A stretch of 37,198 bases of DNA from Pseudomonadota bacterium (GTDB lineage Bacteria > Myxococcota_A > Polyangia > Polyangiales > Polyangiaceae), in NCBI GenBank assembly GCA_023418705.1, contig JAEZYZ010000245.1, positions 1-37,198 on the forward strand, given 5' to 3'. This document shows, one piece after another, positions 1 to 8,216 of the stretch. The translations under genes and the position numbers were made by a program. Under the pieces are notes generated by a model. It was given only the letters and a program-made list of their open reading frames with translations, was not told where the DNA came from and searched no databases. Position 1 is the first letter of the stretch; every line of letters begins with the position of its first letter.

Positions 1-286
1 GACCGGCGGAGCTCCAAGCGGCGTCGGCGGCGCGAGCGCGACCGGGGGCATGTCGAGCGGCGGCATGGCCGGAGGCGGCGGAGCTCCAACTGGCGGGACC
101 GGGGGCGCAGCGACGGGCGGCGCGTCGAGCGGAGGCGCCGCAGGGGCCGGCGGCCAGCCAAGCGGCTGCGAAGGGGGCGACTACTACGTCGCGACCGACG
201 GCGACGACGCGAACCCCGGCACGATCGACAGCCCCTTCGCGACCCTGCAGCGGGCGATCGACGCGGCGGGCCCTGGCGATCGGTGA
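1..286 (+). CDS. 3' fragment of a secreted parallel beta-helix protein (partial, apparently truncated)
   Basis: The reading frame is open from the window edge (frame of base 2), so the true start lies outside. The visible part is a low-complexity linker of Gly, Ala, Thr and Ser up to about base 165, followed by a short folded segment containing YYVATDGDDANPGT and a SPFATLQRAIDAA motif. In secreted right-handed beta-helix (pectate-lyase-like) proteins this motif marks the N-terminal entry to the helix. The frame stops at 284-286 right after GPGDR, where family members continue for several hundred residues of helix rungs. The piece is therefore probably a broken gene or the result of a rearrangement or frameshift. 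A full-length relative lies at the other end of the window on the opposite strand. Family assignment is by motif only. Confidence 0.55.
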   Translation, partial: TGGAPSGVGGASATGGMSSGGMAGGGGAPTGGTGGAATGGASSGGAAGAGGQPSGCEGGDYYVATDGDDANPGTIDSPFATLQRAIDAAGPGDR

Positions 287-324
287 TCTCGGGCTCGCGC
301 GCCAGGCGCTCGGGGGTTCGGGTC

Positions 325-339
325 TGGCAAAGTTCTTGC
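325..339 (+). promoter_or_regulatory. Putative sigma-54 (-24/-12) promoter for the kinase-regulator genes
   Basis: The sequence TGGCA (325-329), six bases, then TTGC (336-339) matches the sigma-54 consensus TGGCAC-N5-TTGCW. The invariant GG (326-327) and GC (338-339) are separated by exactly ten bases. The predicted transcript start is near 351, which would make a start at 353/356 almost leaderless, or give an 80-base leader if translation begins at 434. No other sequence in the 287-352 gap stands out. The match is seen directly; activity is inferred. Confidence 0.55.
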
Positions 340-352
340 GTGGCCCCTCGGC

Positions 353-1657
353 GTGATGGGAGCGCGACGGCAACCGGGCGTCAGTGGAGCTCCGTTCCTG
401 AGGCCCGGGATTTCGGCAAAGCGGACCGCGGCGATGGTGACCGTTGCCTACGTCGTCACCGGTCTGCTTTGGGTGTTCGTATCGGACATCGCCCTGTATC
501 GGTGGGTCGACCACCCCGCGCTCGTCTCCCGCTTCGAGACCGCAAAAGGCTGGATCTTCGTGCTCGTCAGCGGCGTCCTCATCCTTGGGGTCACGTTCGC
601 GACCTCCTTGGAGCTCGCGCGAGCGCAGCGCCTGGCCTCGACGGTGATCGAGTCGATCGGCGACGGCATTCTGCTGCTCGGGCCGAACCGAACGGTCGCG
701 CACGCGAACCCTGCCGCCCTGCGCATCTTGAACAGCGAGCTCGGGGATCTGGTCGGAATGGATGCTCGGGCATTCGCTCAGCGTTTCCGGGTCGCTTACC
801 CGAGTGGCGCCCTGGTCCCACCGGACCATTTCGTCTCGCAACGGGTGTTCGAGGAGCCCGATCCTCTCCGCTACAAAGCAGTCCTCCGCGTCGACGAGGA
901 CCGCGATCGGATCGTGTTGGCCAATGCGGCCGGCGTGCGCTCCAAGCCGGACCAGCCGGCGGACTGGGTGGTCACCGTCCTGCATGACATCACCACCTCG
1001 GACCAGCTCGATCAGCTCCGGAACCGGTTCTTTGCCGCCGCGGCCCACTCCCTCAAGACCCCCGTGACCACCATCAAAGCCCATGCCCAGGTGTTGATCC
1101 GAAAGCTGCCCCCGGACCATCGGAAAGCGGTGGTCGCGATCGAGCGGCAGTGCGACCGCATCGATCGTCTGGTGCAGAATCTGCTGGTGCTCGCCCGGGA
1201 ACGCTCGGAGACCCTCGAGCTCCACCCGACGGCGCTCGAAGTGGGTCCGATGATCGAGCGCATCGCCACCGAGCCCGTCTGGTCGCACCACCACGAGGTC
1301 CGCGCCGAGGTCGCCGGTGCACCCCGGGCCTACGCCGATCCGGAGCGGCTGTCGCTGGCGATCCGCAACCTGGTCTATGAGGCGTCCCGCCTCTCCCCTG
1401 CCGAGTCGTCGATCAAGATTTCGGCGGGTACCGAGAGGAGCCACGTGACCGTGGAGGTGAGCTATGAGCCGATGGACGGCTGGGGGGCCGCCAGCACGCT
1501 CTATGACGAGTTCGATGACATCGGGATCGGACGAATGGTCACCGATACCATCGTCGAGGCGCACGCCGGCTCGCTCACCCGAGTCGCCGATCGGCCGTTC
1601 ACCACCCGCATCGAGCTGCCGGAGGCCACGTGGGAGGCTGAGCGTGGAGGGGAGTAG
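353..1657 (+). CDS. Membrane PAS-type sensor histidine kinase with degenerate catalytic domain
   Basis: Two N-terminal membrane segments (about residues 29-50 and 65-84) form the short SD...L...KGW sensor module found ahead of many PAS kinases. A PAS-like domain follows (about 94-215), then a dimerisation/phosphoacceptor helix with AHSLKTPVTT, giving His232 as the phosphoacceptor. The ATP-binding part is odd. The N box reads NLVYEA, so the Mg-binding second Asn is Glu343. The D-x-G-x-G loop is replaced by SYEPMDGWG (370-378). Only the G2-like GIGRMV (391-396) and the IVEAH helix look normal. Kinase activity may be weak or lost. The 353 start is GTG followed by ATG at 356; ATG 434 is the main alternative and keeps both membrane segments. 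The gene overlaps the next one, a response regulator, by 14 bases. Confidence 0.85.
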   Translation: MMGARRQPGVSGAPFLRPGISAKRTAAMVTVAYVVTGLLWVFVSDIALYRWVDHPALVSRFETAKGWIFVLVSGVLILGVTFATSLELARAQRLASTVIESIGDGILLLGPNRTVAHANPAALRILNSELGDLVGMDARAFAQRFRVAYPSGALVPPDHFVSQRVFEEPDPLRYKAVLRVDEDRDRIVLANAAGVRSKPDQPADWVVTVLHDITTSDQLDQLRNRFFAAAAHSLKTPVTTIKAHAQVLIRKLPPDHRKAVVAIERQCDRIDRLVQNLLVLARERSETLELHPTALEVGPMIERIATEPVWSHHHEVRAEVAGAPRAYADPERLSLAIRNLVYEASRLSPAESSIKISAGTERSHVTVEVSYEPMDGWGAASTLYDEFDDIGIGRMVTDTIVEAHAGSLTRVADRPFTTRIELPEATWEAERGGE

Positions 1658-2039
1658 GGACGTGTTGGTCGTGGACGACGACGACGACCTGCGAGACGTC
1701 ATTCAGATGATGGTCGGCACGGCCGGCTATCCCACGCGCGCCGCCGCGAACGGGCGCGCGGCACTGGAGGAGGTGCGGCGGGCGCGCCCGGGGTTGATCC
1801 TTCTGGACATGCTCATGCCCGTGATGGACGGCTGGGAGTTCGTCCGGCAGCTGCGGGAGCTTCACGGAAACGGGATCCCCATCGTCATCGTCAGCGCGGC
1901 CGAGCACGTCCTCAGCATCGGTGCGGAGCTGGACGCCGCCGCCGTGTTGGCCAAGCCCTTCGAGTACCGGGACCTGCTGCTTGCTCTGCAGCGCCACTTG
2001 GGCGTGTGCCGACCCTTATCAGGAGCAACCTCACCTTGA
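1644..2039 (+). CDS. Single-domain response regulator (CheY-like receiver)
   Basis: A 131-residue protein made only of a receiver domain. The acidic pocket is VVDDDDD (residues 9-15), the phosphoacceptor is Asp55 in LLDMLMP, the switch Ser is Ser84 in VIVSA, and the conserved Lys is Lys104 in LAKPF. There is no output domain, so it must act by protein contact, as CheY or Spo0F do. I chose GTG 1644 because GGAGG at 1633-1637 sits at good spacing and because the start lies inside the end of the histidine kinase, implying coupled translation. The cognate partner is most likely that kinase. Confidence 0.9.
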   Translation: MEGSRDVLVVDDDDDLRDVIQMMVGTAGYPTRAAANGRAALEEVRRARPGLILLDMLMPVMDGWEFVRQLRELHGNGIPIVIVSAAEHVLSIGAELDAAAVLAKPFEYRDLLLALQRHLGVCRPLSGATSP

Positions 2040-2195
2040 TCAGTACTGGCGGCGCGCATCGTCCGAGCGCCTTCGATACGGCGCCAGCGGCCTCCTCGCC
2101 CGGGAACGTCGCGCGAGGTCGGCGCCTACGCGAGTTGCTCCGCGATGTGGTCGCTCGCCGTCCATTCACTCGAGGGACGTGAAGGACGGTCCCCA

Positions 2196-3344
2196 ATGCA
2201 TCACAGCCCCGGATCTCGAGCAGGAGTACCGCACTTCTCCCTCACCTGCGGCGGACCCTGCTATCGCCTCCTGTCCGCGACACGATTGTGGAGGCCCACC
2301 CTGGCGGGAGCGCTGAAGGCCGGCGTGTTGCTCGCTTTGCTGACGTGGCTTCCACTGCTGCTCGGCGTCGACGCCTCGACGCGGGCCGCATTTCTCTACG
2401 ACGTCGGTGTGCACGTGCGTCTGTTGTTCGTGGTGCCCCTCTTGATGGCAGCTGAAGTCGCCATCGACCGCCGGCTCAAGGTCGCGGTGGCGGAGCTCGA
2501 GCTCGAGGAACTGGTGGACGCCGACAATCGCGAGTCCGCCGCGGCGGCGGTGCGCTCGGCACATCGGCTGCGCGACTCTGGGTGGGGAGAAGGGATGCTC
2601 GCCCTGGCGGTCGTTGTCCTTTGCTCCGCCGAAATCCTGTGGGTCAGCCCCCGGGATCCGTGGATGTACGATGGTCCCCAGCGCTCCTTCTCCGGGCTGT
2701 GGTACTCCGGCGTTGCCATCGCGTTGTATCGCTTCCTTTTGCTGAGGTGGCTCTGGCGTCTGGTCATCTGGACCGCGTTGTTGACGTGGCTGACTCGCGC
2801 TCCGCTCAAGCTCCAAGCGGCACACCCGGACGCCGTCGGAGGGCTCTCCGTCCTCGTCGAGGCCCAGCAGTCGTTCGGCTGGCTCGCGTTCGCCATGGGG
2901 TCGGCCTTGGCCGGTGCCCTCACCAGCCAGGTCCGCTACTCCGGAGCGTCGGTGCTGCACTACAACTGGCACGTGGCGGTGTTCGTTGCTTCGACGCCGC
3001 TCGTGCTGCTGGCCCCGGTGTTCGTCTTCTGTTGGCCGCTCGAGCGGCTGCGTCGGCGGACGCGCGCCCGCTACGTCGCGATGCTGGCTGACTTCTCACG
3101 CAGGTACGAGACCGCTTGGCTGACCCCTGCTTCCGCCAGAATGCCCCTCGGGAGCCCAGACCCATCGAGCCACGCCGACCTGATCACCAGCTTCGATCGC
3201 TCCGTCGCCGTCCGTATGTTCCCCTTCACGCGCTTCGACTTCATCTTCCTGCTCGGGTGCGCCGGAGTTCCACTGCTGCCCTTTCTGATGCAAGGCATCC
3301 CCCCGGAGCAAATGCTCGCGCACCTGAGAGCGTTGCTCGGGTGA
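2196..3344 (+). CDS. Multi-pass inner-membrane protein, function unknown
   Basis: A 382-residue hydrophobic protein with about seven probable membrane segments: the region around ALKAGVLLALLTW, RLLFVVPLLMAAE, MLALAVVVLCSAE, a long pair near YRFLLLRWLWRLVIW, FGWLAFAMGSALAG, FVASTPLVLLAPVFVF and a C-terminal FIFLLGCAGVPLLPF. A charged loop rich in Glu (AELELEELVDAD) follows the second segment. No catalytic motif is visible. The start at ATG 2196 is preceded by GAAGGA (2181-2186); an upstream start at 2145 is open but has no ribosome site. The gene follows the kinase and regulator after 156 bases in the same direction, so it may belong to that signalling unit. It converges on the amidohydrolase gene. 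Confidence 0.75.
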   Translation: MHHSPGSRAGVPHFSLTCGGPCYRLLSATRLWRPTLAGALKAGVLLALLTWLPLLLGVDASTRAAFLYDVGVHVRLLFVVPLLMAAEVAIDRRLKVAVAELELEELVDADNRESAAAAVRSAHRLRDSGWGEGMLALAVVVLCSAEILWVSPRDPWMYDGPQRSFSGLWYSGVAIALYRFLLLRWLWRLVIWTALLTWLTRAPLKLQAAHPDAVGGLSVLVEAQQSFGWLAFAMGSALAGALTSQVRYSGASVLHYNWHVAVFVASTPLVLLAPVFVFCWPLERLRRRTRARYVAMLADFSRRYETAWLTPASARMPLGSPDPSSHADLITSFDRSVAVRMFPFTRFDFIFLLGCAGVPLLPFLMQGIPPEQMLAHLRALLG

Positions 3345-3414
3345 ACCTACCGTGCTCCGGTGGGCCGTGGGTCGCCGTCGCCGAGGCAACGCTCGATACA
3401 ATCAGGCGGAGCCC

Positions 3415-4638
3415 TCAGCGGATCTGCGTTGCTTCCCAGGCACGCACGCGCCTGCGGGCCGCATCGAAAATCCGTTCGTAGTTGAGCTTCCTGACCTTTT
3501 CACTCGCTTCGGGTGTCAACGCCGCCCACAAGGGTTCGTACTGTCGGTACACCTTCAGGTAGGCCTCCGGGTCGGTCGGCGCAACCTCGTCCGTTCCGAA
3601 GAGGAAGCGATCCGGGTAGCGGTTGATCAGGTCCGCGGCCACCGCGACGGTCTCCGGGCTCGCGACGATGTACTTCGCGACCTCCTCCCACGAAATGTCG
3701 AAGTGCAGGTGGGTGAGCTTGGACTCTTCAAGCATGCTCTGGATCACTCGCGCGTGACGGGGAACCGGATGAATGACTCGACCCAGGCCCAGATGGGACC
3801 AAATGATCGTCGTCTCTGGGTGCCGTCGCAGCAGCGCTTTCATCTGCTCGACGTAGACAGGCTGGGCCTTCTCCTTCGCAAAGGGCACGTCGATGTCGTT
3901 GTGGACCAGGGCGACGAGCCCCACCTCTCCGGCGAACGCGAGCAGGCGGTCGAGCGCGGGGTCCGTCAAACTCGGCACGACGCCGGCGACCTTGGAGGAA
4001 ACGAACTCCTTGTGAATCGTGAATTCTCCTATTCCGGAGAACACGCCAGGGTAAGTCAAAAGCACCCGCCGAATGTGCTCCGCGGCATACATATCGGCGG
4101 GATTGAAACCCGTTATCATGGGATCCAGCCGAGCCTGATCTCGTTTGGGAAGCGAGCGGTAGGCTTCCGCGATGAATGCGTCCGTGAAGGAGTAGTAGTA
4201 GAGAGGCGCGTCGGTGTGCAGGTAGTACGTTGGCGCGAAGTCGCCTGACAGGCGGTGGGACCAGAGCTGCTGCAGTGGGATCCCGAACACCACGGCGCGC
4301 CCGACCCTGTCGCCCATCACGCCGACGAATGTCTCGATGTGTGGCCCTTCTTGCACATAGTTTGTCAGGTGCACATGACTGTCATGGAATGCATAGTTGG
4401 GCGATGCCCCCGCGGCCGCACCAGGCGTTGACGCCGCCGCTGCGCCAGCCGGCGCTCTCGTCGCCCAGCCGGACGCCGGGGTAGCGCGTTGGGCGCCCTC
4501 TACCCCACGACTCGCTGGCGCGGCCGGCTCGGTTGGCGAACCGGCTGCACGCTGGCAATTGAATGACATCGAGCAGAGGAACAGCACCGCACCACGCGCG
4601 ATCCGCCGCAACCGCGAAGGGGATCCACTGGGCCGCAT
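3415..4638 (-). CDS. Secreted amidohydrolase-superfamily metal-dependent hydrolase
   Basis: A 407-residue protein with a Sec-type hydrophobic start (residues 13-25), an Ala/Pro/Gly-rich linker to about residue 80, then a TIM-barrel hydrolase of the Amidohydro_2 type. Metal ligands expected for the superfamily are visible: His88 and His90 in DSHVHL, His246 in ALVHND, His282 in IWSHLG and Asp350 in FGTDE. The C-terminal NYERIFDAA helix is usual for the family. No Lys-carboxylate motif is obvious and the substrate is unknown. The signal sequence places it in the periplasm; Cys28 is not in a canonical lipobox. It starts 27 bases after the porin gene and is the last gene of a three-gene operon with glutaminase and porin, so an amide or small carboxylate substrate is plausible but only inferred. 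Confidence 0.8.
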   Translation of the reverse strand: MRPSGSPSRLRRIARGAVLFLCSMSFNCQRAAGSPTEPAAPASRGVEGAQRATPASGWATRAPAGAAAASTPGAAAGASPNYAFHDSHVHLTNYVQEGPHIETFVGVMGDRVGRAVVFGIPLQQLWSHRLSGDFAPTYYLHTDAPLYYYSFTDAFIAEAYRSLPKRDQARLDPMITGFNPADMYAAEHIRRVLLTYPGVFSGIGEFTIHKEFVSSKVAGVVPSLTDPALDRLLAFAGEVGLVALVHNDIDVPFAKEKAQPVYVEQMKALLRRHPETTIIWSHLGLGRVIHPVPRHARVIQSMLEESKLTHLHFDISWEEVAKYIVASPETVAVAADLINRYPDRFLFGTDEVAPTDPEAYLKVYRQYEPLWAALTPEASEKVRKLNYERIFDAARRRVRAWEATQIR

Positions 4639-4665
4639 GGACTGAAGCCTTTTCGTCCACCTGGC

Positions 4666-6066
4666 TCAGAACGCGAGCCCGAGCTGCGCCGTCGCGATGT
4701 GATACTTGCCTTCGGGCGCGACCAAGGGCACCGACCCCAGCGCGTCCTCACCCGGGCTGTTCTGCCGCCCGTAGGCATATCTCAGCTTTAACACCAAGGT
4801 CTGGGTGCTGAACGGATAGTAGCCGAGCTGCCCCTCGACACTATATAGACGATCGTTACTCAGATCCGTACTCGCATCCAGCCAGTTGACGCGAACCCCC
4901 AGGTCCAGGATTCTGTCGACCAGCATGTACCCAACCTGTCCCCAGACACCGATAGAGGTGAACGCAGGACTGGCTCCGGATGGGTCAGTGCGTCTCACGT
5001 AGCCTTCGACCAGAGCCGTGAAGCGGGGCCCTTGCAGCCAGATGTCGGCACTGCCAGCGAGATGCTGGCGGCTTTCGCCGCTTGCCTCCGCATCAAACCG
5101 AAACGTGGAGGGGTTGAAGTTCTCGATCGCCAACTCCACGTCACCGGCATAGCCCTGGATGGTGAAGGAGGGCCGCAGCGGCACGGGCTCCTCAGAGGTG
5201 ATGTACATCGCCTCATTGGCCGCTCCGGGGCCAAGCGGGCTGACGGTCACGCGAGCCAGGGCGACCCAATTGCCTTCGATGGCCGTGAACTGGCGGAGCG
5301 GCGTCCCGGAATAGATCCCGAGCCAATAGTCGACTACGCCTTCGCCGAGAGATCCGAGCAGCGTAACCCCCTTGTCGCGTCCCGGCCAGAAGTAGTCCGC
5401 GACAGGGGCCCACTCCGGGAACAAGATCTCCTGCGGACCGAAGTACTCGTGACGTGAAATAGGGGAGTATTGCTGCCCGATCCGCACCCCGAACTCCGAG
5501 ATGGGCATGATCTCGACGTAAGAGTCGAGCAAAAACGGCGGGTTTGACGCGAACTCGAAGGACGTCCAGAAGCGCACCCACTCCTCGAAGATGTGCCCGG
5601 AGAGGAACGGACGGGCGACGAAGAAGGTTCGACGGTCCAAAGATTCGCCGTCGCGCCAACGCGGTTCCAGCCGATAAGCGACCTGCAGACCCATTCGGAG
5701 TTTGAACTGAAGGTCCGCGGACTTGATCGCAAACCCCTCTCCGGGGAAGTACCCGGCGACGCCGCCAGCGATGTCCGCCTCAGGTGCCTCTGGGGCCGGT
5801 TCGGGCGCCGAAGTGGGCGGCGGCTCGGGCAACACGGGCGGTGGAACCCCTCCCGGCGGGGGGGGCGGGGTCACCAGCACCTCCGCGTCAGCAGGCGCCT
5901 GGCCGGCTTCGCCGGGCGGCTCGGGAGCAGCCGCAGGTGATTCCAGAGGTGGCGCTGGCTGTTCCGCAGGCGCCTCCTCCTGCGCGCGCAGCTCCGCCCA
6001 CACGGCGACGCACACGGCGATGACCGCGAAGCTCAGGGCAATCTTGGCTGGAACGACGTGCGGCAT
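4666..6066 (-). CDS. Outer-membrane porin, phosphate-selective porin O/P-like
   Basis: A 466-residue protein with a signal peptide (positive start, hydrophobic core IALSFAVIAVCVAVW, likely cut near RAQEE). A long Pro/Ala/Glu-rich periplasmic linker (to about residue 100) precedes a beta-barrel of alternating strands that ends in the classic terminal Phe (AQLGLAF). Features such as FKLRMGLQV, RRTFFVARPFLSGHIFEEW and RIGQQYSPISRHEYFG resemble the OprO/OprP and related porin family. The ATG at 6066 shares one base with the glutaminase stop (TGATG), and GGAG lies about eight bases upstream, so it is translationally coupled to the glutaminase gene. A GTG one codon earlier is also possible. The ligand cannot be told from sequence. 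Confidence 0.8.
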   Translation of the reverse strand: MPHVVPAKIALSFAVIAVCVAVWAELRAQEEAPAEQPAPPLESPAAAPEPPGEAGQAPADAEVLVTPPPPPGGVPPPVLPEPPPTSAPEPAPEAPEADIAGGVAGYFPGEGFAIKSADLQFKLRMGLQVAYRLEPRWRDGESLDRRTFFVARPFLSGHIFEEWVRFWTSFEFASNPPFLLDSYVEIMPISEFGVRIGQQYSPISRHEYFGPQEILFPEWAPVADYFWPGRDKGVTLLGSLGEGVVDYWLGIYSGTPLRQFTAIEGNWVALARVTVSPLGPGAANEAMYITSEEPVPLRPSFTIQGYAGDVELAIENFNPSTFRFDAEASGESRQHLAGSADIWLQGPRFTALVEGYVRRTDPSGASPAFTSIGVWGQVGYMLVDRILDLGVRVNWLDASTDLSNDRLYSVEGQLGYYPFSTQTLVLKLRYAYGRQNSPGEDALGSVPLVAPEGKYHIATAQLGLAF

Positions 6067-7259
6067 CACTCAGCTCCGGGTTGGGTTGCTGCGACGGACG
6101 GAGCCAGCGCCGGCACCGCGGCGCCCCGCGTGGTTCGGGACGCCGGTCGGGAGGCGAACACGTTCGCGTTCATGGCGCGGATGATCGACGCGATGGCCCT
6201 CTGACCTCGAACGCTATTTCCGGCCTCGTCGAGGGGAGGAGAAAACGTGCCGATGGCGAAGCGGTTCGGGACCACGGCGACGATCCCGCCCCCCACGCCG
6301 CTCTTGGCAGGAACGCCGACTTCATACATCCAAGCGCCGGTCGTTTCATAGAGCCCTGCGGTCGCCATCACGGCCAACACATGTTCTACGGTTCCCGGAG
6401 CGACCACTTTCTGTTGGGTTACTGGGTTTCTGCCACCATTGGCGAGCGTCGCTCCCATAATGGCTAGGTCCCGAGCGTTCACACTGACCGAGCATTGTCG
6501 CGTGTAGAGGTCGAGCGCCTCCAGCGGGGCCGTCTTGATCACCTCGTGCGCCGTTAGCAGCGTTGCAATAGCGCGGTTTCTGGTATTCGTCTCAGTTTCC
6601 GATTCGTAGACCTCTTCGTTCACCGACAACTGCCGTCCCGCGAAGGCGCCGTAGGTTGCGATGATCCCCTTCCACTTGTCATCTGCGCCATCGGCCGGCA
6701 GAGAGGCGACGGTGGCGATCGCGCCCGGGTTCACCAGCGGGTTTCCCGCGGGGTGCTCGTCCTTGCCGAGCTCGATCGCGATGATCGAGTTGAAGGGCAT
6801 CCCCGTGGCGTTCACGCCGATCTGCCGCTCGACGGCGGCGGCGCCGAGGAGCTCGATCGCCCGGGCGAGCGTGAAGATTTTACTGACGGACTGAATTGAG
6901 AACTCGTCCCGTGCGTTGCCAACTTCGTAGACGCTGCCATCGACGGTGGCGATCGCGATACCGTAGAGCTGCGGCTCCACCTTGGCGAGCACCGGAATGT
7001 AGTCCGCGTTCTTCCCCTCCGTGAGCCCTCGATACTCCGTGTAGGCGCGGGCCAACGCTTCGCGGAACGGGTCCCCAGCCGGGGCGCGCCGTGGCGCAGT
7101 CGGCCTCGCCAGCGGGTCGTATCGCGCAGCCGGAACCATGTCTCCGTAGGTGACGTTCGGAGCTGCCGCATCTGGGCTTCTCCCCCCGCACGCCGGAGCG
7201 ACGACGACCACCCCCATCCCCGCGACCACCAGCTCTAGAAGCCGACGCACTCCAGACAT
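6066..7259 (-). CDS. glsA: Glutaminase A, exported as a probable lipoprotein
   Basis: Hydrolyses L-glutamine to L-glutamate and ammonia through a serine beta-lactamase-like fold. The Ser-x-x-Lys catalytic motif is in SIQSVSKIF (Ser124, Lys127), and other glutaminase blocks are present: NPLVNPGAIA, ESETETNTRNRA, DLYTRQCSV and a VPAKSGVGGG loop near the C-terminus. At 397 residues it is longer than the usual 300-310, because of a Sec signal ending in APAC (Cys24), an N-terminal linker, and an Ala/Pro/Thr-rich tail. Bacterial glutaminases of this family are normally cytoplasmic, so the signal is notable. The lipobox has Ala at -3 and Pro at -2, so lipidation is likely but not certain. It heads the operon with porin and amidohydrolase. 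Confidence 0.92.
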   Translation of the reverse strand: MSGVRRLLELVVAGMGVVVVAPACGGRSPDAAAPNVTYGDMVPAARYDPLARPTAPRRAPAGDPFREALARAYTEYRGLTEGKNADYIPVLAKVEPQLYGIAIATVDGSVYEVGNARDEFSIQSVSKIFTLARAIELLGAAAVERQIGVNATGMPFNSIIAIELGKDEHPAGNPLVNPGAIATVASLPADGADDKWKGIIATYGAFAGRQLSVNEEVYESETETNTRNRAIATLLTAHEVIKTAPLEALDLYTRQCSVSVNARDLAIMGATLANGGRNPVTQQKVVAPGTVEHVLAVMATAGLYETTGAWMYEVGVPAKSGVGGGIVAVVPNRFAIGTFSPPLDEAGNSVRGQRAIASIIRAMNANVFASRPASRTTRGAAVPALAPSVAATQPGAE

Positions 7260-7436
7260 GGCACACCTCTCAGTACTTCGGGACGGAAACTAATGCTCCA
7301 ATAGTAGGCGTCAAGCACCAAGGAGGGCGGAAGGGTTTGACCGTTGCACCCATCGGGTTATTCGGCACGAGCTCCGCTACCCAGACCACCCGCGCGCACA
7401 GGATAAGTGCCTTCGGGTGGTTAAGCTCTCGAAGCT
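7260..7436. promoter_or_regulatory. Divergent promoter region between glutaminase and ThrE-type exporter
   Basis: This 177-base gap separates glsA (leftward) from the exporter gene (rightward) and must hold promoters for both. The segment 7285-7310 is relatively AT-rich and contains GGAAACTAATGCT (7285-7297), a 13-mer that recurs with one change before the second barrel gene. A weak sigma-54-like pattern, GG (7364-7365), ten bases, GC (7376-7377), faces the exporter, but its -12 part is poor. No confident sigma-70 boxes were found. Confidence 0.4.
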
Positions 7437-8216
7437 TTGGCTCGACCACCGACAAGCCGTCTGTCCAAGGCGCGCATAGCGACGGCGCTCGACGCGGCCG
7501 CGATCATCGTAGAAAACGGGGGGACCACCCTCAGCGCGAGCCGAACGTTTCGGGGTTTGCTCGGCGCTCTGGGCGGAGACTCCAAGATCGAGGTCCTGGT
7601 ACGGATCGACTGCGTGATGGCCGTTGGCTCGGATCGCCTTTTGGGCATGCGACCGCTCGAGTGGCTCGGGACACATCTGATTCGAGCCGAACAGGCTGCG
7701 GGGGTCGTCCACCAGCTCTCGGCTCGGGGCCCTGTGCGACTCGGAGAGCTGGAAGCCGAGCTTCGGCGCGTTCGGTCTGCGCCGGCGCCCTATTCGACCC
7801 GTGTCACGCTGCTGTGCGTGGCGGTCGCTTCCCCCGCCTTCGCCCTGCTCTCAGGCGGAGACCTGCGCTCCGCGCTGATCGCTGCTGTGGCGGGCGCCGC
7901 CGGCAAACGCGCCAAAGACGTGTTGGTCGAGCGGGGGATCCTGCTCAGCATGAGCACCCTCCTTTCAGCGACGTTTGGAGCGCTGCTGGCGGGGACTGCT
8001 GTTCGCCTCCAGCTCAGCGCGTCGGCCGGCCCAGCGCTGCTGGGATCGTTGATGCATCTCGTTCCTGGGGTGATGTTGCTAAACGCTGTCTGGGACATCG
8101 CCACCGGACGCTACCTGGTGATGGGCCTTCAGCGGCTCGCCTTTGCGAGCACGCTCTTCCTGGCGCTCGGCGTCGCTTTGGCCGCCGGAGCCTTCCTTGC
8201 TCGAGGAGGCGGATGA
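7437..8216 (+). CDS. ThrE-type threonine/serine exporter, N-terminal-domain subunit (YjjP-like)
   Basis: A 259-residue protein matching the first half of the ThrE amino-acid exporter family (PF06738-like). A cytosolic N-terminal region (ALDAAAIIVENGGTT, then an alpha/beta segment ending near residue 110) leads into about five membrane helices starting at STRVTLLCVAVASPAF. The helix block with HLVPGVMLLNAVWDIATGRYLVMG is the strongest family signature. The only in-frame start after the upstream stop at 7422-7424 is TTG 7437, a weak start; a later start is possible. The stop overlaps the next gene (ATGA), which encodes the missing second half, so the exporter is split in two subunits as in YjjP/YjjB. 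The substrate could be threonine, serine, succinate or another small acid. Confidence 0.85.
   Translation: MARPPTSRLSKARIATALDAAAIIVENGGTTLSASRTFRGLLGALGGDSKIEVLVRIDCVMAVGSDRLLGMRPLEWLGTHLIRAEQAAGVVHQLSARGPVRLGELEAELRRVRSAPAPYSTRVTLLCVAVASPAFALLSGGDLRSALIAAVAGAAGKRAKDVLVERGILLSMSTLLSATFGALLAGTAVRLQLSASAGPALLGSLMHLVPGVMLLNAVWDIATGRYLVMGLQRLAFASTLFLALGVALAAGAFLARGGG

Noticed and set aside
3352..4248. 298-codon open frame antisense to the amidohydrolase
   Set aside because: Shadow of the codon structure of the opposite gene; no recognisable features.
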